The notes under the pieces: generated by a model
Databases searched by the model: none
Told to the model about the DNA's origin: nothing
What the model saw: the letters and a program-made list of their open reading frames with translations, nothing else
Part shown: piece after piece, positions 12,301-27,300 of the stretch
Layout of the letters: each line of letters starts with the position of its first letter
Position numbering within the stretch: position 1 is the stretch's first letter
Assembly (NCBI GenBank): GCA_903813345.2
Contig: CAIIXF020000001.1
Coordinates: 55,974,270 to 56,038,269 of the forward strand
Reading direction: 5' to 3'
DNA: 64,000 nt
Origin: Owenia fusiformis
Taxonomy: Eukaryota; Annelida; Polychaeta; Sabellida; Oweniidae
Position numbers and translations under genes: made by a program

Positions 12301-15300
12301 CCTACCCCCAAAATTCACCCCTATTAGGGGGAAAAAATTCGTCAACCTAAAATAACTTTGATTTTATGGTTTTTGTAAGTGAAATACATGGACATTGTAT
12401 AAAATAAACATTTAAAGTATGAATGATACGGATTACACTTAAGAAATTTGAATTAAAGCAAAAAGTATGTACCCCAGGGGTCAAATTTATGACCTATTTT
12501 TTACTTTTCGTGTCATAACTTTTTTATTAGACAATGATGGATGCTAAAAAAATCCATGTAAAAGGCTTAATACCTGGTCTACTAATCCTGCAAGAATCAA
12601 AGTAATTCCTTTGATAATTGCCTTGAAAAAAATTAGTGAATTTAAGAAAAAATGACATTTTAGCTGGGACTGATTTTATGTGCGACTATAACTGACCCCT
12701 ATTGCTTTAACATTTATCCCTCTATGTTCATATATTTGGCATTTTAGAATAAATCTAAAATATAAAACTTATTTTAGCTAAGTTTTAGGAAGATTTAAGC
12801 TTTCTAGCATGTTCAAATATTAAAAATTCATGAAATATGATGTCTAAAATTGATAAGATATAGGTATACCCTTGGAAGACCCCTATAATTTCTTATTTAT
12901 GAACATATTTGTACCAATATTAGTTTTCTAGCTTAGACAAATAATGTATGATATATCCTGGCTTGGCTTTCTGGTGGTTTGAACAATCTTAGGTGTTATC
13001 ATTGAAAATTCATTCTTAAATCATAGGTCTGCAATCGATTAAATTCAAGTATACCATTAGCCTAGTATCATTCTACTGGTACAGGGTGTCCAAAAAACAG
13101 GACCGAAGAAAAGTTAATTAACTTTGTCAATCCTGCATATTCTGCCTCAAAACTTCAGAATTATTCAGTTCATTCAATATGAATTTTGTTGTGAAAGTTT
13201 CATGATAATCTGCCTGTGGAGTCAAAAACTACAGCACTTTACAACATATGTCCAATGTGGCCCCTTCTCCTCTACATGCACAATCAAATCTGGCGAAGGA
13301 AGTTGTTCAATTGTCCATGGCGTGACTAAAATCTATCTTGAGAAGTAAAACTAGTGTCAGACAAATTCTCAGATGTTCTTCAACTTTAAGTGGATAGCTT
13401 CATCAGAAGCTTTGCAATCCATGTTGGTATGTGTAGGAGAGTCATCAACAGCTTCGTTGGCTGGAGTGGTGGCCACATGGGGCATGTGTTGTAAAATGCT
13501 GTAGTTTTTTACTTTATAAGCAGATTATCATTAAATGTTCACAACAAAATTCACATTAAATGAAGTAAATAATTCTGAAATATTAAAGCCAAATATGCAA
13601 GATTGACCAAAATAATCAACTTGAACAAGCTATGATTTCATAGATTAGTTTGATGTATGACATATTCCGAGCTGACTTTCTGTTTATTTAAACCATCTAA
13701 GAGGCTTAATCATTGAAAATCATTACAAATAAAGGTCTAAACAGACAGTATTAAGGTACACTATTAGAATACCCTTATTATTTCCAGGCTTAGAGTTTAT
13801 TGGTACCTACTACTGTTTCATAGCTCGGAGGTTTAATATATGATATATCCTGACTAGTTTTTCTGCAGATTTGAACCAATGACAGGTCTAATCATTGATT
13901 ATACTTCATATACTAGGTCTAAAGTTGAAGTATTCAATAGAAACCTCTTTGAAAATTCAAAAAAAGATTCAAAATGACATTAACCTCAACATTAGATCTG
14001 AATAAGGATTAAAATCCTTCATAGAGCTGAACAGGGAAGACAAGGCTAACTTCATTCTGGTGTTGATACATGAACCTGGTCTAAATCTTGCTATACTTCA
14101 TCCAAGCCCAAAGAAAGGGAAATTAGGAGCTCCATCTCAATGCATTTCAATGCATGATCCCTTACTTCATGACCACTAAAATTATGGAAGGTGTGGCACA
14201 GTAAACTTAGAGGAAATGCACTAACTATTAGAATATAGTACCTGCTGCAGTTGAGTGAGGATTCTTGCATTGAACTATGTGGTAAAAGGCTCTACAAATT
14301 CAATCAACCAAGTTGATTGACCCCTATGCCAGTATGCTATTGGTTAGAAGGGTGGCAGAATTGTAGGCATAACACAAAGACAATATCTGCATTGAACAGA
14401 TGGGCACCGGGGTATAATCTTAGGTCACACATGGGGAGTTCAAACAAGAATGATGTTTTGACTTGCGTTTTGAGATTCCATAGATGGGGGGGGGGGTGGT
14501 AATTTGCAAATCAAAACAAGAATCTATGGATATATAAGCACAAATGCCAAAGGGAAGGGTGACTAAAAACATTAAAGAAACCCAACAAGAAAAGCAAACC
14601 GCAAGTGCAAATCTTTCATAAGAAAAGTAGACCCTATATATCCCAAAACCATAATCTAACGTGAAAAGAAACAATGTCTAACACCCCCCCCCTCCCCCCT
14701 CCAATCGAGAACCAATATCACACTCCAGGACCAGAACACCAAGGGACATTTCATTCATACTGAAGTCATTACAATACATGTTGAAGAAAAATTGAAAAAA
14801 TTGATAGCCAATACTCATAACATCAAAAATAGTTGTAGATACTAGTAATCATAAAAGATAGAGCATTCAGTCTCTGGAAGAAGATAAAATATGTGACATG
14901 CTGCTGAAGTTTGGCATGTTTTCAGAAGATCCATTACTTAATTTCCAAAGTATATGTACAAAAGATGTACTCACAGAAACAATCAACAGGCTCGACAGTT
15001 TGGCCAACAACAACTGGATGTCTTTGTGTCTTAGAGGTTGATACCAACAGGGTCAAATGAAAGACACAACATTTCTTGATCTACTGAGCAAGCACCAACA
15101 TTTTTTAAACTTTTGCCTAATCCCAATATAAACGAGCAGAAAGTTGTTAAGGCAGACAGGAATGTTTTGCAGAATCTTATCACTGCATATGAAGCTAACC
15201 ACAGACCTATGGGCATCAATGAAATCATGAAACATGAGCTGATGTCTTTTCCAATAGCCCTCTCATTGACGAATGAAACATTCAAGCCAACTCAAATGTA

Positions 15301-18300
15301 CTCTACTCCTTAACTGTTTAACAAATGGTATTGAAATGCCAACCGTAATATTTCCATATATGATCCTTCTTACAAATTAGCATCAATTGCATCTACATCT
15401 GAGGATTTGGCTACAGTCTTCAAGGAAGCAAAACTTCAGCAGTGAAGTGTACTGTGCCCCATCTTGCATACTTTTGGTGGTCATATCTCATGAAAAAGGG
15501 GATCATGCATTGAAATACATTGAGATGAAGCTCCCAATTTCCCTTTCTTTGGGCTATGGTGAAGCGTATCAAGATTTGGACCATGTCCATGTATTACTAC
15601 CAGAATGAAAAGTAATCCTTGTCTTCCTTGTTCAGCTCTATGAAGGATTGTAATTCTGATTTACAAGAGTCATCCGAGATCACATCAATCAGTTGCTTTA
15701 TTCGATTTCCAGATCCAATGTTGTGGTTAATGTCATTCTGAATCTTTTTTGAATTTCCCATATATGGTCCTATTGGATTTAAATTTCAAAAATTGCTACT
15801 CTGCAAAAACTCTCATTAACTGAAACATCCCACTAAATGGGGACAGTGGGGGGGGGGATTTTTTAATATGACTTAACATTGTTCAGGGTAGAAAACTCCA
15901 TAAAATGAAGATTTGTATGAATCATTGGTACTTTTGCTCTCACGTCATGCAATTGTCAGGCTGCTTAGAATGAAATTAGCCTTGTCTTCCTAGTTCAGCT
16001 CTATGAAGAATTGTAATTCTGATTCAGATCCAGTGTTGAGGTTAATGTCATTCTGAATCTTTTTTGAATTTATCATAGAGGGTTCTATTGAATACTTCAA
16101 TTTTAGACCTAGTATATTAAGTATATTCAATGATTAGACCTGTTAGGTGGTTCAAATCTGCAGAAAAACTAGTCAGAATATGTCATATATCAAACCTCCG
16201 AGCTATTAGACAGTAGTAGGTACCAATATACTCTAAGCCTGGAATTAATAAGGGTGTTCTAATAGTCTACCTTAATACTGTCCGTTTAGGCCTTTATTTG
16301 TAATGGTTTTCAATGATTAAGCCTCTTAGATGGTTAAAATCACCAGAAAGTCAGCTTGGAATATGTCATACATCAAACAACTAATCTATGAAATCATAGC
16401 TAGTTAAATTATGCTCATACCAGTAGAATGATACTAATGGTATACATGAATTTAATCGATTGCAGACCTATGATTTAAGAATGAATTTTCAATGATAACA
16501 CTTAAAAGATTGTTCAAACCACCAGAAAGCCAAGCCAGGATATATCATACATCATTTCTCTAAGCTAGAAAACTAATATTGGTACAAATATGTTCATAAA
16601 TAAGAAATTATAAGGGTCTTCCAAGGGTATACGTATAACTTATCAATGTTAGACATCATATTTCATGAATTTTTAATAGTTGAACATGATAAAAAGCTTA
16701 AATCTTCCTAAAACTTTGCTAAAATAAGTTTTATATTTTAGATTTATTCTAAAATGCTAAATATATGAACACAGAGGGATAAATGTTAAAGCAATAGGGG
16801 TCAGTTATAGTCACACATAAAATCAGTCCCAGCTAAAATGTCATTTTTTCTTAAATTCACTAATTTTTTTCAAGGCAATTATCAAAGGAATTACTTTGAT
16901 TCTTGCAGGATTAGTAGACCAGGTATTATGCCTTTTACATGGATTTTGTTAGCATCCATCATTGTCTTATAAAAAAGTTATGACACGAAAAGTAAAAATG
17001 GGTCATAAATTTGCCCCCTGGGGTACATACTTTTTGCTTTAATTCAAATTTCTTAAGTGTAATCCGTATCATTCATACTTCAAATTTTTATTTTATACAA
17101 TGTCCATGTATTTCACTTACAAAAACCATAAAATCAAAGTTATTTTAGGTTGAAGAATTTTTTCCCCCTGATAGGGGTGAATTTTGGGGGTAGGGGGACT
17201 AACATGGTATTTTAAGGGTTAAATAATCATATTTCAGCTTGCCAACATGGTTTTTTGGATTCAGCATAAAAAGTTACATAAGAAACACTTGTCAGAAGAC
17301 TTTTAACACTAAACGCCTACCACATTTTACAGAGAGACCTTTTGCAGAAAAGCACCCGGTCTATAAGAAGGCTTTTAACATAGGGGTGTCAATGAGAGTA
17401 AAAATGGTACCAAAAAGCTTATTGATTGAGAGGGTTTGGATATACATGTGACATATTGCTATTGCAACTCACTTTTGTGTCTGGCATTTGGCGGCAGTAT
17501 TTGATGGTGTCTGCCACATTTTTGCCACCATTATAGGGGAGGGATGTGATTTAACCAAAATGAAATGAACCTTCAAAAGTTTTCTCCAACAATTGTTGAC
17601 AATTAGGCACCTAAAACAGAACAGCGTTCTTATCATTGATAAGTAACAAAACCCCAGAAAAGTAAGGATTGTTTAAAGTGCTAGAGAACAGTTGATAAAC
17701 ATACAATTTATATTATAAATAAAAAAGCACTGATTTGAACTTGAGCATCCTGGTGGGTCTGTAGAAAAAAACGGGTACCGGGTAGTAAATCCTCCATCCT
17801 GGGTTCAAACTTGGTACACGGTACCCATTTTTTTCTACAAACCCATATCGGGTCAATCAATTCCAATTTCAATAATAACATACTGACACTAGCATATCAT
17901 TCAGGCACACAGATTCAGATGCTCGTAGCAACTGACAAGAAAATGTTTTATCTGTTCATAAGGTTAAGGTGACTGGATATCTAGACAAATCTGCAAATTC
18001 AGTTATCTTGCTGAATGATCTAATGATATAAAATTTGTGATCATTATCTAATTTATAAGGCAAAATTTGCTGCGAGCTACTAATATGAGTATTACTTAAT
18101 AATAAAACTACACTTTATTAGAATGAAGTCTTGTGTATATTAGGGTATAAGTGTAATAGATTTATGTACTGGGAGGGAATAGATATAAGGTTTATCTTAA
18201 GGTAAAGCATTGATGTGACATTGTTACTAAGGGAAAATATCAATATTTTCCTGTAGAAACTCTAAATAAAATCCAAACCAGTGAATAACAGATTTATCCC

Positions 18301-21300
18301 ATGACAACTGCAAAGTTGGGTGACTTAATAAGACATGACATTCTTTCTCTCATTATTGACAAAACAATTGATTTTTTAATTTGTGATATAAAAAACAATG
18401 TTTTTATACTATTATGAAAGACCACATGATTGATCTTTTAATTTGTGATTTTTAAACTTATAAGTACACAATACTAATTTGTACAATTCATTTTATTATG
18501 TCATTTACCTTGAGTTTAAATATTTATCTTATTGCATACATTTACATATTTTCATTCATATACACTGTAGCTCATTGTAACAATGTGTATATAGAATATT
18601 CTATTGTATACAATAGACCTTAATTCATATAATTTGTTAACAAATAAGTCTGCATTGATTTCTCAATAGGGCCATGTCAGGTTATCTCAATAAGCTCATT
18701 GCTCATCTCGTACAACAGCAGACATCTCCATAATTCTCTATTGATCCAAACCTTCACTACCACGCCTCATATCACGATGACTTTATGTCATTGGCTCTTT
18801 TTCCATGATTAGAAATAAAACGTAATATCTTGAAACTTTAGCCAGTATGTTTCTCTAATGATATTTTGTGTTCAATTCTGTAAAATGAGAATAAAGATAA
18901 TGATAGATAATAAAAAGCTTTTATTGATAATATGATTGTCATTTCATATTTATTTGACATATTAAAACATAATGACATCGTCAGTAGTAAAAATATATTT
19001 CTGAGAATTTCAAATTAAGTTATAACCCAGCACAGGGGCTCATTCTGCAGAACTCGCAAGGTTTTCTTTTGCGTAGAATAGAGAAGGCTAGGTGTGTTTG
19101 CCTGATCTGTGAAATGAGCCCCTGTATATTACTTAGTAAACTGATCTTACACGTATCTGTAGGCAGAGTTATGATTCTGTGAAAGATGAGTGTATATGTA
19201 CGTTGTATATAAACAGACAATAGACAAGAGAATGTGAAATAAGGTGGTATTATATCCACATTTAGATTTGTCATGTATAGTCTGATATAATGTCAAGTTT
19301 ATCCTGTCCATGTCAGCCTAATTCCCATGGCGATATAATGATGTGTTTTATACAAGGATACTTTATCGTCCAGGAATCCTCCATGGCATACATGCATTCA
19401 AATTCCCTCTTCTAAATTGTAGAATGATCAATTAATTCTTTCCTTCTTTTGGATATGGTTTTAAGTTATTTGTGAGGACCTGAATCTATTTGTGAGGACT
19501 GATCCTGTATTTATCAGAGCTCTATATATGGATTTGTCTGAAATACATAAATTGTCACAATGGATAAAAATGATAGAAATGTGGATAATGCCAAATCATT
19601 TATCTGATCATTTCCCTATATTCCTAGGTTCTGTGCAGCCATGATAAACTTAGGTTTATGTCAATTATATAGATAGTAATATGTGACTATATAACTCTAG
19701 GATTAAAGCTGGGTTGTACACTGTATTTTATTACGAATAATGTGGAAGTGTTCTCTTCTAAAGAATGTAAGATGTTTATTGAACCTCTTATCAGTGGTTT
19801 TCAGGGTATCTTTGTGGATATACAAAGTGGGACTCGGGAGTCTCATTTGCTTCAAGAATCTAGTGTTAAGCACATTATGACATTAAGGCTAGGTTCATTT
19901 TCAGCCATACCCATAACCCCATAAAATTTTGTGTCCTTGGGTTAGTAACATGGCACTTAACAGGGACTAAATCCTTGATGTCAATTTTCCGGTAATGGAC
20001 TATTAGGTGATTGCTCGCCATATCTTTTTTGCATGCGTGTCAATATACAGTTGGTGGCGATGACTCATGACAATTGACCAGTGAAATGAACATTATAAAT
20101 AAAGGAAATCCTATCACATATCAAAATCTCAGTACACTAGACACCCAACCATTACATTAATTTTATACACTATGGGAGGTGTAAAAGACTGAGAGCATTT
20201 ATTGCTAAGTTAACGACATTGATTTCTTTCAAAGAAGCAACCTTGGAGAGGAAATTGTATTTATTCATTTCTGTTTATTGAGGGAAGGAAGACGTTTGAT
20301 CGAAACATTTATCTCCCCAGGTGCTTAATCATGCTTTACCTGCTTGATTGAAATAACCTAATATTTCACCATAGATTTTCAATAGGGTGGCATGTAATTC
20401 TCAATTTTTCAACAGTATGCTCTCTATATGCTAGAAAGATCACTGAAATTGTTTTATGATTTGGTACGCATTGAAGCGATCCCGGGATCAAAGTCATATT
20501 CCTTCTCTTAGTTAAGAGAAATGCCATGTTAAAATAATGAGAGTGGGATTAGTTCATTTCTTTCCACCAATTTATTGCTACATTTAAGCTAGATGTCGAT
20601 ATTGCCTCAACACTTTCAGCAAACCATTCTGCATATTGAGATGACATTTCTTCCATTACTACATTAAATAAGTGATGATGTATTACCTTTCTATTCTTTT
20701 AGGAGCCTTTATGAGAATCTCATGCATTTTATAACTCATACAATCAGTTTTCTGATGTGTTTCTTGAAGCATGCCATTATTTCAGAAATTTTTATTGTAA
20801 TTTCAGGCATATTATGTGAAACCTATAGAGGAAAATATGAATATTACATTTTTATTATTAATAAATAACATTCAATTTGTATATTTCCAGGAAAAAGTCA
20901 GATACAAATCTCAGGGCAGGAAATGTCAAACGCTCAAGGAGTCCTTTACTTACGAAGAAACCGAAGTCTGTGGACCCCTCGGCACACTTACAAGCGGGAC
21001 GAGCCCGATCTCAAACTTCAGAAAATCTCTTAAATAGTCCCGCCTCTGGCTCACTAGATGGGGCTAGGAGTGAAAATGACTTGGATTTTGCGGTAAGTAC
21101 CATACATGCTATTATAATATAAGTATACCAACTCCTTAGACCAATTATAAAGTGACTTGCCATAAGATTTTAGATTTAAGGAGTCATTGGGTAGACACAT
21201 ATAAAGAACATAACGTATAATCAATGCATCAGTTATTTAAATCAAGGTTTTCCGTTTAAGTTGATTTTTGCAAATTAATGGTTATTGAACACTGCCGGCA

Positions 21301-24300
21301 TTATTATTAATAGGAATATTTGATATTTATGAGGTTGATAAAAATATGCTAAAAACAAGAAGAATACTTGGGCCTAAATATCCCCTGATGCTGTTTGTGA
21401 AAAGACACGATTCTCTCCATCTAATTCAAGTTTTAAATCATCATGAAACAAATAACTGAAGAAACAGAGGTGAAATCAACAATCCAAAAATACAAGATTG
21501 ATAATCCTTTAATGAAAGAGGACAGGAGTTTGACATTGTAACTTGTGCTTCAGGTGGAACATAGTTCTAACTCCACTGCCAATGGAGGTCCAGGGAGCAT
21601 TGATGGGATCACGGATGAGCTGGATGGTCATCATGTTGACCCACAGAAAACCAAAGCAGCCATGGAGCACCTTCAGCATAAGATGCAGAAAACAGTCTCC
21701 CTAATAAAAAATGAACAAAAAACTAAAGAAGGTATTTGGGATCAGTTTGCACTATAGGAAACATCAGTTTGCACTATAGGAAACATCAGTTTTCACTTGA
21801 GGAAACGTATCAGTTTGCACTATAGGAAACATATCAGTTTGCACTATAGGAAAGTTTATTTATTGTTCAACGTATTATAATGATGTGATAATGTTATCAG
21901 AAGTTTTTCTGTCATTATTTGGTTAAATCTCATTAACATAGAGATCTGACTTCCTAAACAAGAACTTATTAATTTTTGTATTTTTTAAATGATGAGGCAA
22001 TAACATTATAAAACAGTATTCAACTATCTCTCTGTCAGCCTGTGTTGTCTGTAATGTCCAATTTAGTTGCACATTCAATAAAAATTCAGTTTCTAGATTG
22101 TGTTCAAATAACAAATAAATGACAAGTATAGTTTATTTAGAAATTATAAATTACAAATGTATTTCTTTACTCCAGAAAATGTGAATGAATATCTGAAACT
22201 AGCTGCCAGTGCAGACAAGCAGCAATTGACCAGAATAAAGGCAGTATTTGAAAAGAAAAACCAGAAATCAACACAGACTATAGCACAGTATCAAAGGAAG
22301 TTAGAAAATTATACAAAAAGACTTGAAGATATTGAAAAATATGGAGTTTCTGATCATAAGCAGACCAAAGAGAGGCTGCGGGATATGGGACAGGGTTTAC
22401 GGTGAGATTTTTAGATACACGACCTGCTTACTACACCATGGCCTTTCAAGAGAAAGGCCATGCTACACATCTTAAAATTCATGTTGTTAAGCAATCATGG
22501 GCACCGCTGTAAAGCAGATTACAAAACCATTTTGAAATTTGAAATGTCTTCACGAGGTTGATGTATGAGTGTCAAATCAGAATCATCTCATTCTTACAAG
22601 CTTTAGTGGTATCCATGGTTTAAAAACACTGTAAATTCAGGATTTGTTGTTCCCCATCCTTGTTCTGAAATATATGCAATAAGGCTAAGTTAGATAAGTT
22701 TATTAAGAAGCACTAACATAAAGGTACCATTAGTACATGTATATACAGTAAAACCTGTTTCAAGTGAGAACTCAACGCAGCTAAAGTATTCACACATCTA
22801 TAGAAGTTCATACATAGAATCTCATTTTTGGGTGTTCATTTCAGAGAGGTGTTCTTACAAGACAGGTTTTACTGTAGACCCATAATACTTACCCATAATA
22901 CTTATTGTTAAATGTTACAATGTTGTAATCTTACAGGGACATGGGGGCTAATATAAAAGATGGACTGACAGGGTTTTCTGGGTAAGGATCTCTTTTATTT
23001 ACTTCTCATTGAGTGTATTAGGTCAATGATGTCATATCTGTGCTTTAAACACTCCGTTACAAGTTTACTCAAATATGAATCAGATAAAATAGGATGATTA
23101 CTGTTTAACATAAAATAAGCTTCTACTGTAATAGTTATTTCTAAGAGTGGGTTATAATTTGATAAAGCACCATTTGGTTTATTTGAACTCCTTTTATTTC
23201 TTGCTTACTTTAATTCATCATCTCTATGACAACAAGGTTGCTTTCAATGTTGCGCTTTATAATTCTCATATTATTTCTTCACACATCTAAAATTTTCATA
23301 TTATTTCTTTATTGTGTTACCCTCAGATATATAAGCCACCATTTTTGTTGTTGATGCTATAGGCCTCATCATGGGCTATCTTTGGTCTCATAAAAAGTTT
23401 CAATTGCACTAGAAAATTTTATTTCTTTGATTTCATTGGATTTTCAGTGAAAATGCATGCAGCTTAAGTAATTACATGTTGTAATTTACAAGAGCAGTGC
23501 AGTTTCTATATTTCATTCTTCAAACTGTATATTTACATGCACTAGTTATGTTTCGTTGCAGTCAAATGTAAAATTATGTACTATAGTACTAGATAATTAT
23601 ATTACTGAGTATAGGCTTATATTGGGGTCAAATAGAAAATATAGTTTTTAAAATATTTTTTTTGTGAATATTATATAATGATCTCATTTCATTTTATAAA
23701 CTTAATAAAAGAGACAATATTATTGTTATGAAATAATGAGGCCTCATAGGCTTTTATGATGCATGTTAGACATAACACAAGACAATGTGTTAGTCAGACC
23801 AATGATATATAAAACCTATAATTGCATTGATGTGTCAGACCCCAGTATAATTGCTCATTTTGGTAAATTGTTGTTACGTTAGAGCTGTGATAATGAATGC
23901 ACATACGACATAGATATTTATATGCCATACACTTGCAGTAAAATCAGTGCAAAGAGCACACCAGTTCCGTCTCCTGCTACCACAAATACAAGGTAAACTG
24001 GGCCCTGCATGTTGTATCACAAAGCATTTCTATTCTCTTATTGGTAGCAATCTTTTCTTATATCACCTATCTTTACTATGCTGTATTTATTAGAAGCTTG
24101 TGCATGGTTATCCTGAATATGATCTCTTGGTTGCGGTTTCATATATTCTCACATGCATCTAGAGCTGTATGTAACCCAGCCCAGTAAATCTGCATGAATT
24201 GAGAGTTTTATGAAATCGAGGTCTTTTTATCATAGGATATAGCAATCATGAAAAACAACGAAAATCATAATCATAATTTAAAATTCATGATATTTTCTGA

Positions 24301-27300
24301 AAATGGCCTCCCAATTGATTGAAGCCTTCAGTGATTGTTCCTCCTTATATATTCACCCTTCCTCCTCAAATGCCCCCCCCCCCAACAGCAAATTCAAACC
24401 TCTTACTTTATAACATAACAAACATCTAACAAACACAACCCACACTTAAATGAGAATATACAAAAATCCTAAGTTCAAATTACATGTACATGTATGTCAG
24501 ACTAAAAAAAATCACTATTAAGAATTTGAACATAAGTCCAAATCAGTGCACACCTCAATCCTACATTTAAAAATACTTCAATTCAAAGGAATATCTGTTT
24601 ACTATAGGGATTTTTCAGTAAACATTTCATCCAAAATGCAAAATTGTGAATATATATTTGATTCTACAGTAAATTCTTGCTTCCATTGTTATCACCACAT
24701 TTTACTTTTCTATTCCTTTGTATTTTTATACGACGTAATATGATAGTGCTTGCTTCTAGAATTGCATTACTTGCATTTTCTTAAGTATTTTGGCTTGTTT
24801 TCATTCCAGGCTTCTCTAGCATCAGTTGTTCAGATTCTTTCTAAATTATTGTTGTTCTGCTTTTTATTGTACCATTTTTCCGTTTAATTCATTTCTAATG
24901 TTAGGCAGAATTAGTACTCACTTCAGTTTAGATGCAAGTTTTAAACATATTCTATTCAAACAACAGACTTGAGCACAGAAAAAGATGATTTTAACAGCGC
25001 GATCAGTCATCCCTCCAAAGGGTTAATGATAATTTTCCCTCTCAATCTTTTAATTCAATCAATGGTGTCTGCCTGCCCTGAACTCATCTAAAATGGATTG
25101 GAATTACATCTATACAATTTTTTATGCCTCGTTTCGTAATATGCATGTTGACAGTTTCTTTCAAGGATGGTATCCAGTTATTGACAGTTGTGAAAAAACA
25201 AAGTTAATTTCATTAGCGAATAAAGTTATCCAAAATTTTTATTTTCATGTACAATCCAAGTGACTGGAAACTCAACATTTTCAAATTTGTGTTGTATGGG
25301 GAGGGGGAGGGGTTAAACCATAATGGCATTGACTATGTTTTTCCAAAACTGTTCAACCATTCCTAAGTAAAAGGTACCATATTCTGTATAGTGATTCAAA
25401 AAAGCACTGTGAATTGTAATATTTTTGTATGTGTAGTTTTGTTCTGGGTTGATACCTCAGAAACAATTTGTTCTGTAGGTTATAGGTAGCAGGATTCATT
25501 TCCCCATAATGATTTCAGACATTTATTTATTCTGTGAATTTATTTTATATTTTATGATATATCCTTTCAGTGGGGTAAAGGAAAACATCAAAGGAGCAAC
25601 AGAGTAAGATGCCCTTGATCTTCAATATGTAAACCCTGTTTACAGTCTTGCCCCTGCATCTGAAATATGTAGCCCCTTTCATAAACTCTTTAGTTTCCTT
25701 TATTAAGCATTCCTGGCTAGACAGGGATATGAAACAGAGTATTAATGAAAATTTTTGAGGCTACATATTTATTTATTCTGTGATTTATTTAATGTTGTTA
25801 AGAAATTATGAAATAGTATAAGAGTAGCGAGTGATGTGTTGAATTTATGCATGAGAAACTAACCCATGTTTATCATACTATTACTGATATCAGCATGGTG
25901 GTATGGACTTCATATATTGCATGCTTGTTACTTTAGCAGATTCAAATATGTTCTGCTATCATGCAGAGATACCTTTTTCTGGAAAATAAATCAAGAAAAA
26001 AAGTTTCTTTTTCATATTCATGGTTGTATTTTCACCCTATGAAGAGAAAACGAATATGAAGAGAAAGTCTTGATAGAATTTTCTCTCAACTCAATTTGAA
26101 TATAAATGTATGTTTTCTAGTCCAAAATAGTTCTCTATATTTGATGCTGTGCTTCATATCCAATGCTCAACATCAAACAAGCGGAGGATATTGATATTTT
26201 TTAATGTATCTTGGGATCCCAGATATAGACATACGATTTCATCCCTATAATTCTACTTACTACAAAGGCGAATTGTATAATGGTCTTATCGTAAAGAACT
26301 TGTCTTTATGGTGTCGTTTCTAGTCTATATTTGTAAGTGAAGCATGATTCGTTTGTTAATTTGAGAAAATTTGTATTCCTAGTTATGTTCTTCAAATTAA
26401 AAGTCTGTTTAGCAGGCCTTGCCTCATTATCTCAAAACATTAAATCTTGATCTTACCTCTAAGATTTGTAGAATTTCTCTTTCAGTTTGCTTTATCATTT
26501 ACTTGTTAATTCTAGTATTTTACTAAGATAAAAAAGTAAAAAGTCTGCTAAATAGACACTTAACTTGTAGGGGCATTGGATTACTGCATGTGTTAGCATT
26601 ATAACAATAGTAACTGTTATAGGGGTTCAGGTTGAGATTTTGTCATTGATTTGTCATCATTTTATTTAATGTATATGTAGATTTTAATTTTATATATTTT
26701 ATATTAGATTGAGTACACTCTTATTTCAGTAGCAGTGAAAATTTAAGAGCTATCCTTTCTGTAGATACAAATAAGACATTTAGCTAGGTTTAGCGTGATT
26801 TTGAACTTTTTATATTTTTATATTTTTTATTGTTGCAGAACTATAGTATCCAAGCCAAGAGAGTTTGCTCACCTTATAAAGAATAAATTCGGCAGTGCCG
26901 ACAACATTAATGATATAAGTAAGTATCTTCAGTATGATACCTTGAGTTAAATGACCTGAGACTCCATCTCAGCTATGACCTGTTGTCTGGGAACATACGT
27001 AATCACCATATCTAGCGGCCACCTAATAGTATTAACAAATACATACAAAAGAATCAAGTGGGCGATAATAGAGTACGTATTTACCCTAAAATGACACATT
27101 TGTTAATTAGATGGAGCCTCTGATAAATATCTATCACTAGGTGCTTCCCACATCATACTCAACTAATATTATCTCAAAATAGTCCAAAAATGAATGAAAC
27201 AAATGTTCACATTTCAGAATTTTGTTTTGGTATTTAACCAAGAAAGCTTCTGCACGGGTTTTCTGCGCATGTCAAGGTTGTGAACCTCCTTGTTTCTTTT

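Larger units (their letters stand above)
12168..17327. mobile_element. 5.2 kb fold-back: large inverted repeat with loop
   Basis: The left arm starts AAATGTGGTAGGCGTTTAG at 12168; the right arm ends with its complement at 17327. Similarity is very high in the outer 600 bp and continues with interruptions to about 14200 on the left and 15420 on the right. Each arm carries two or three degenerate tandem units of about 200 bp (for example near 12930, 13640 and 13850). An inner pair TTAACCCTTAAAATACC (12273) and GGTATTTTAAGGGTTAA (to 17222) resembles piggyBac-type ends on TTAA sites, but the arms extend about 105 bp beyond. No transposase was found. Confidence 0.8.
3520..20890 (+). other. First TMCC intron, about 17.4 kb, repeat-rich
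   Basis: No TMCC coding exon was found between 3520 and 20890. It contains the - strand candidate exon 3900-4049, a possible internal promoter and exon ends near 4400 and 5350-5640, a MITE (6798-6967), inverted-repeat elements (8130-8556, 9023-9495), the large fold-back 12168-17327 and a hairpin (17754-17845). The remainder (for example 9500-12160 and 17850-20880) shows only AT-rich sequence and short stray frames. Confidence 0.6.

Noticed and set aside
14317-14674. Overlapping 61- and 84-codon frames
   Set aside because: Inside the loop of the fold-back next to a G-run, on both strands, with no family resemblance.
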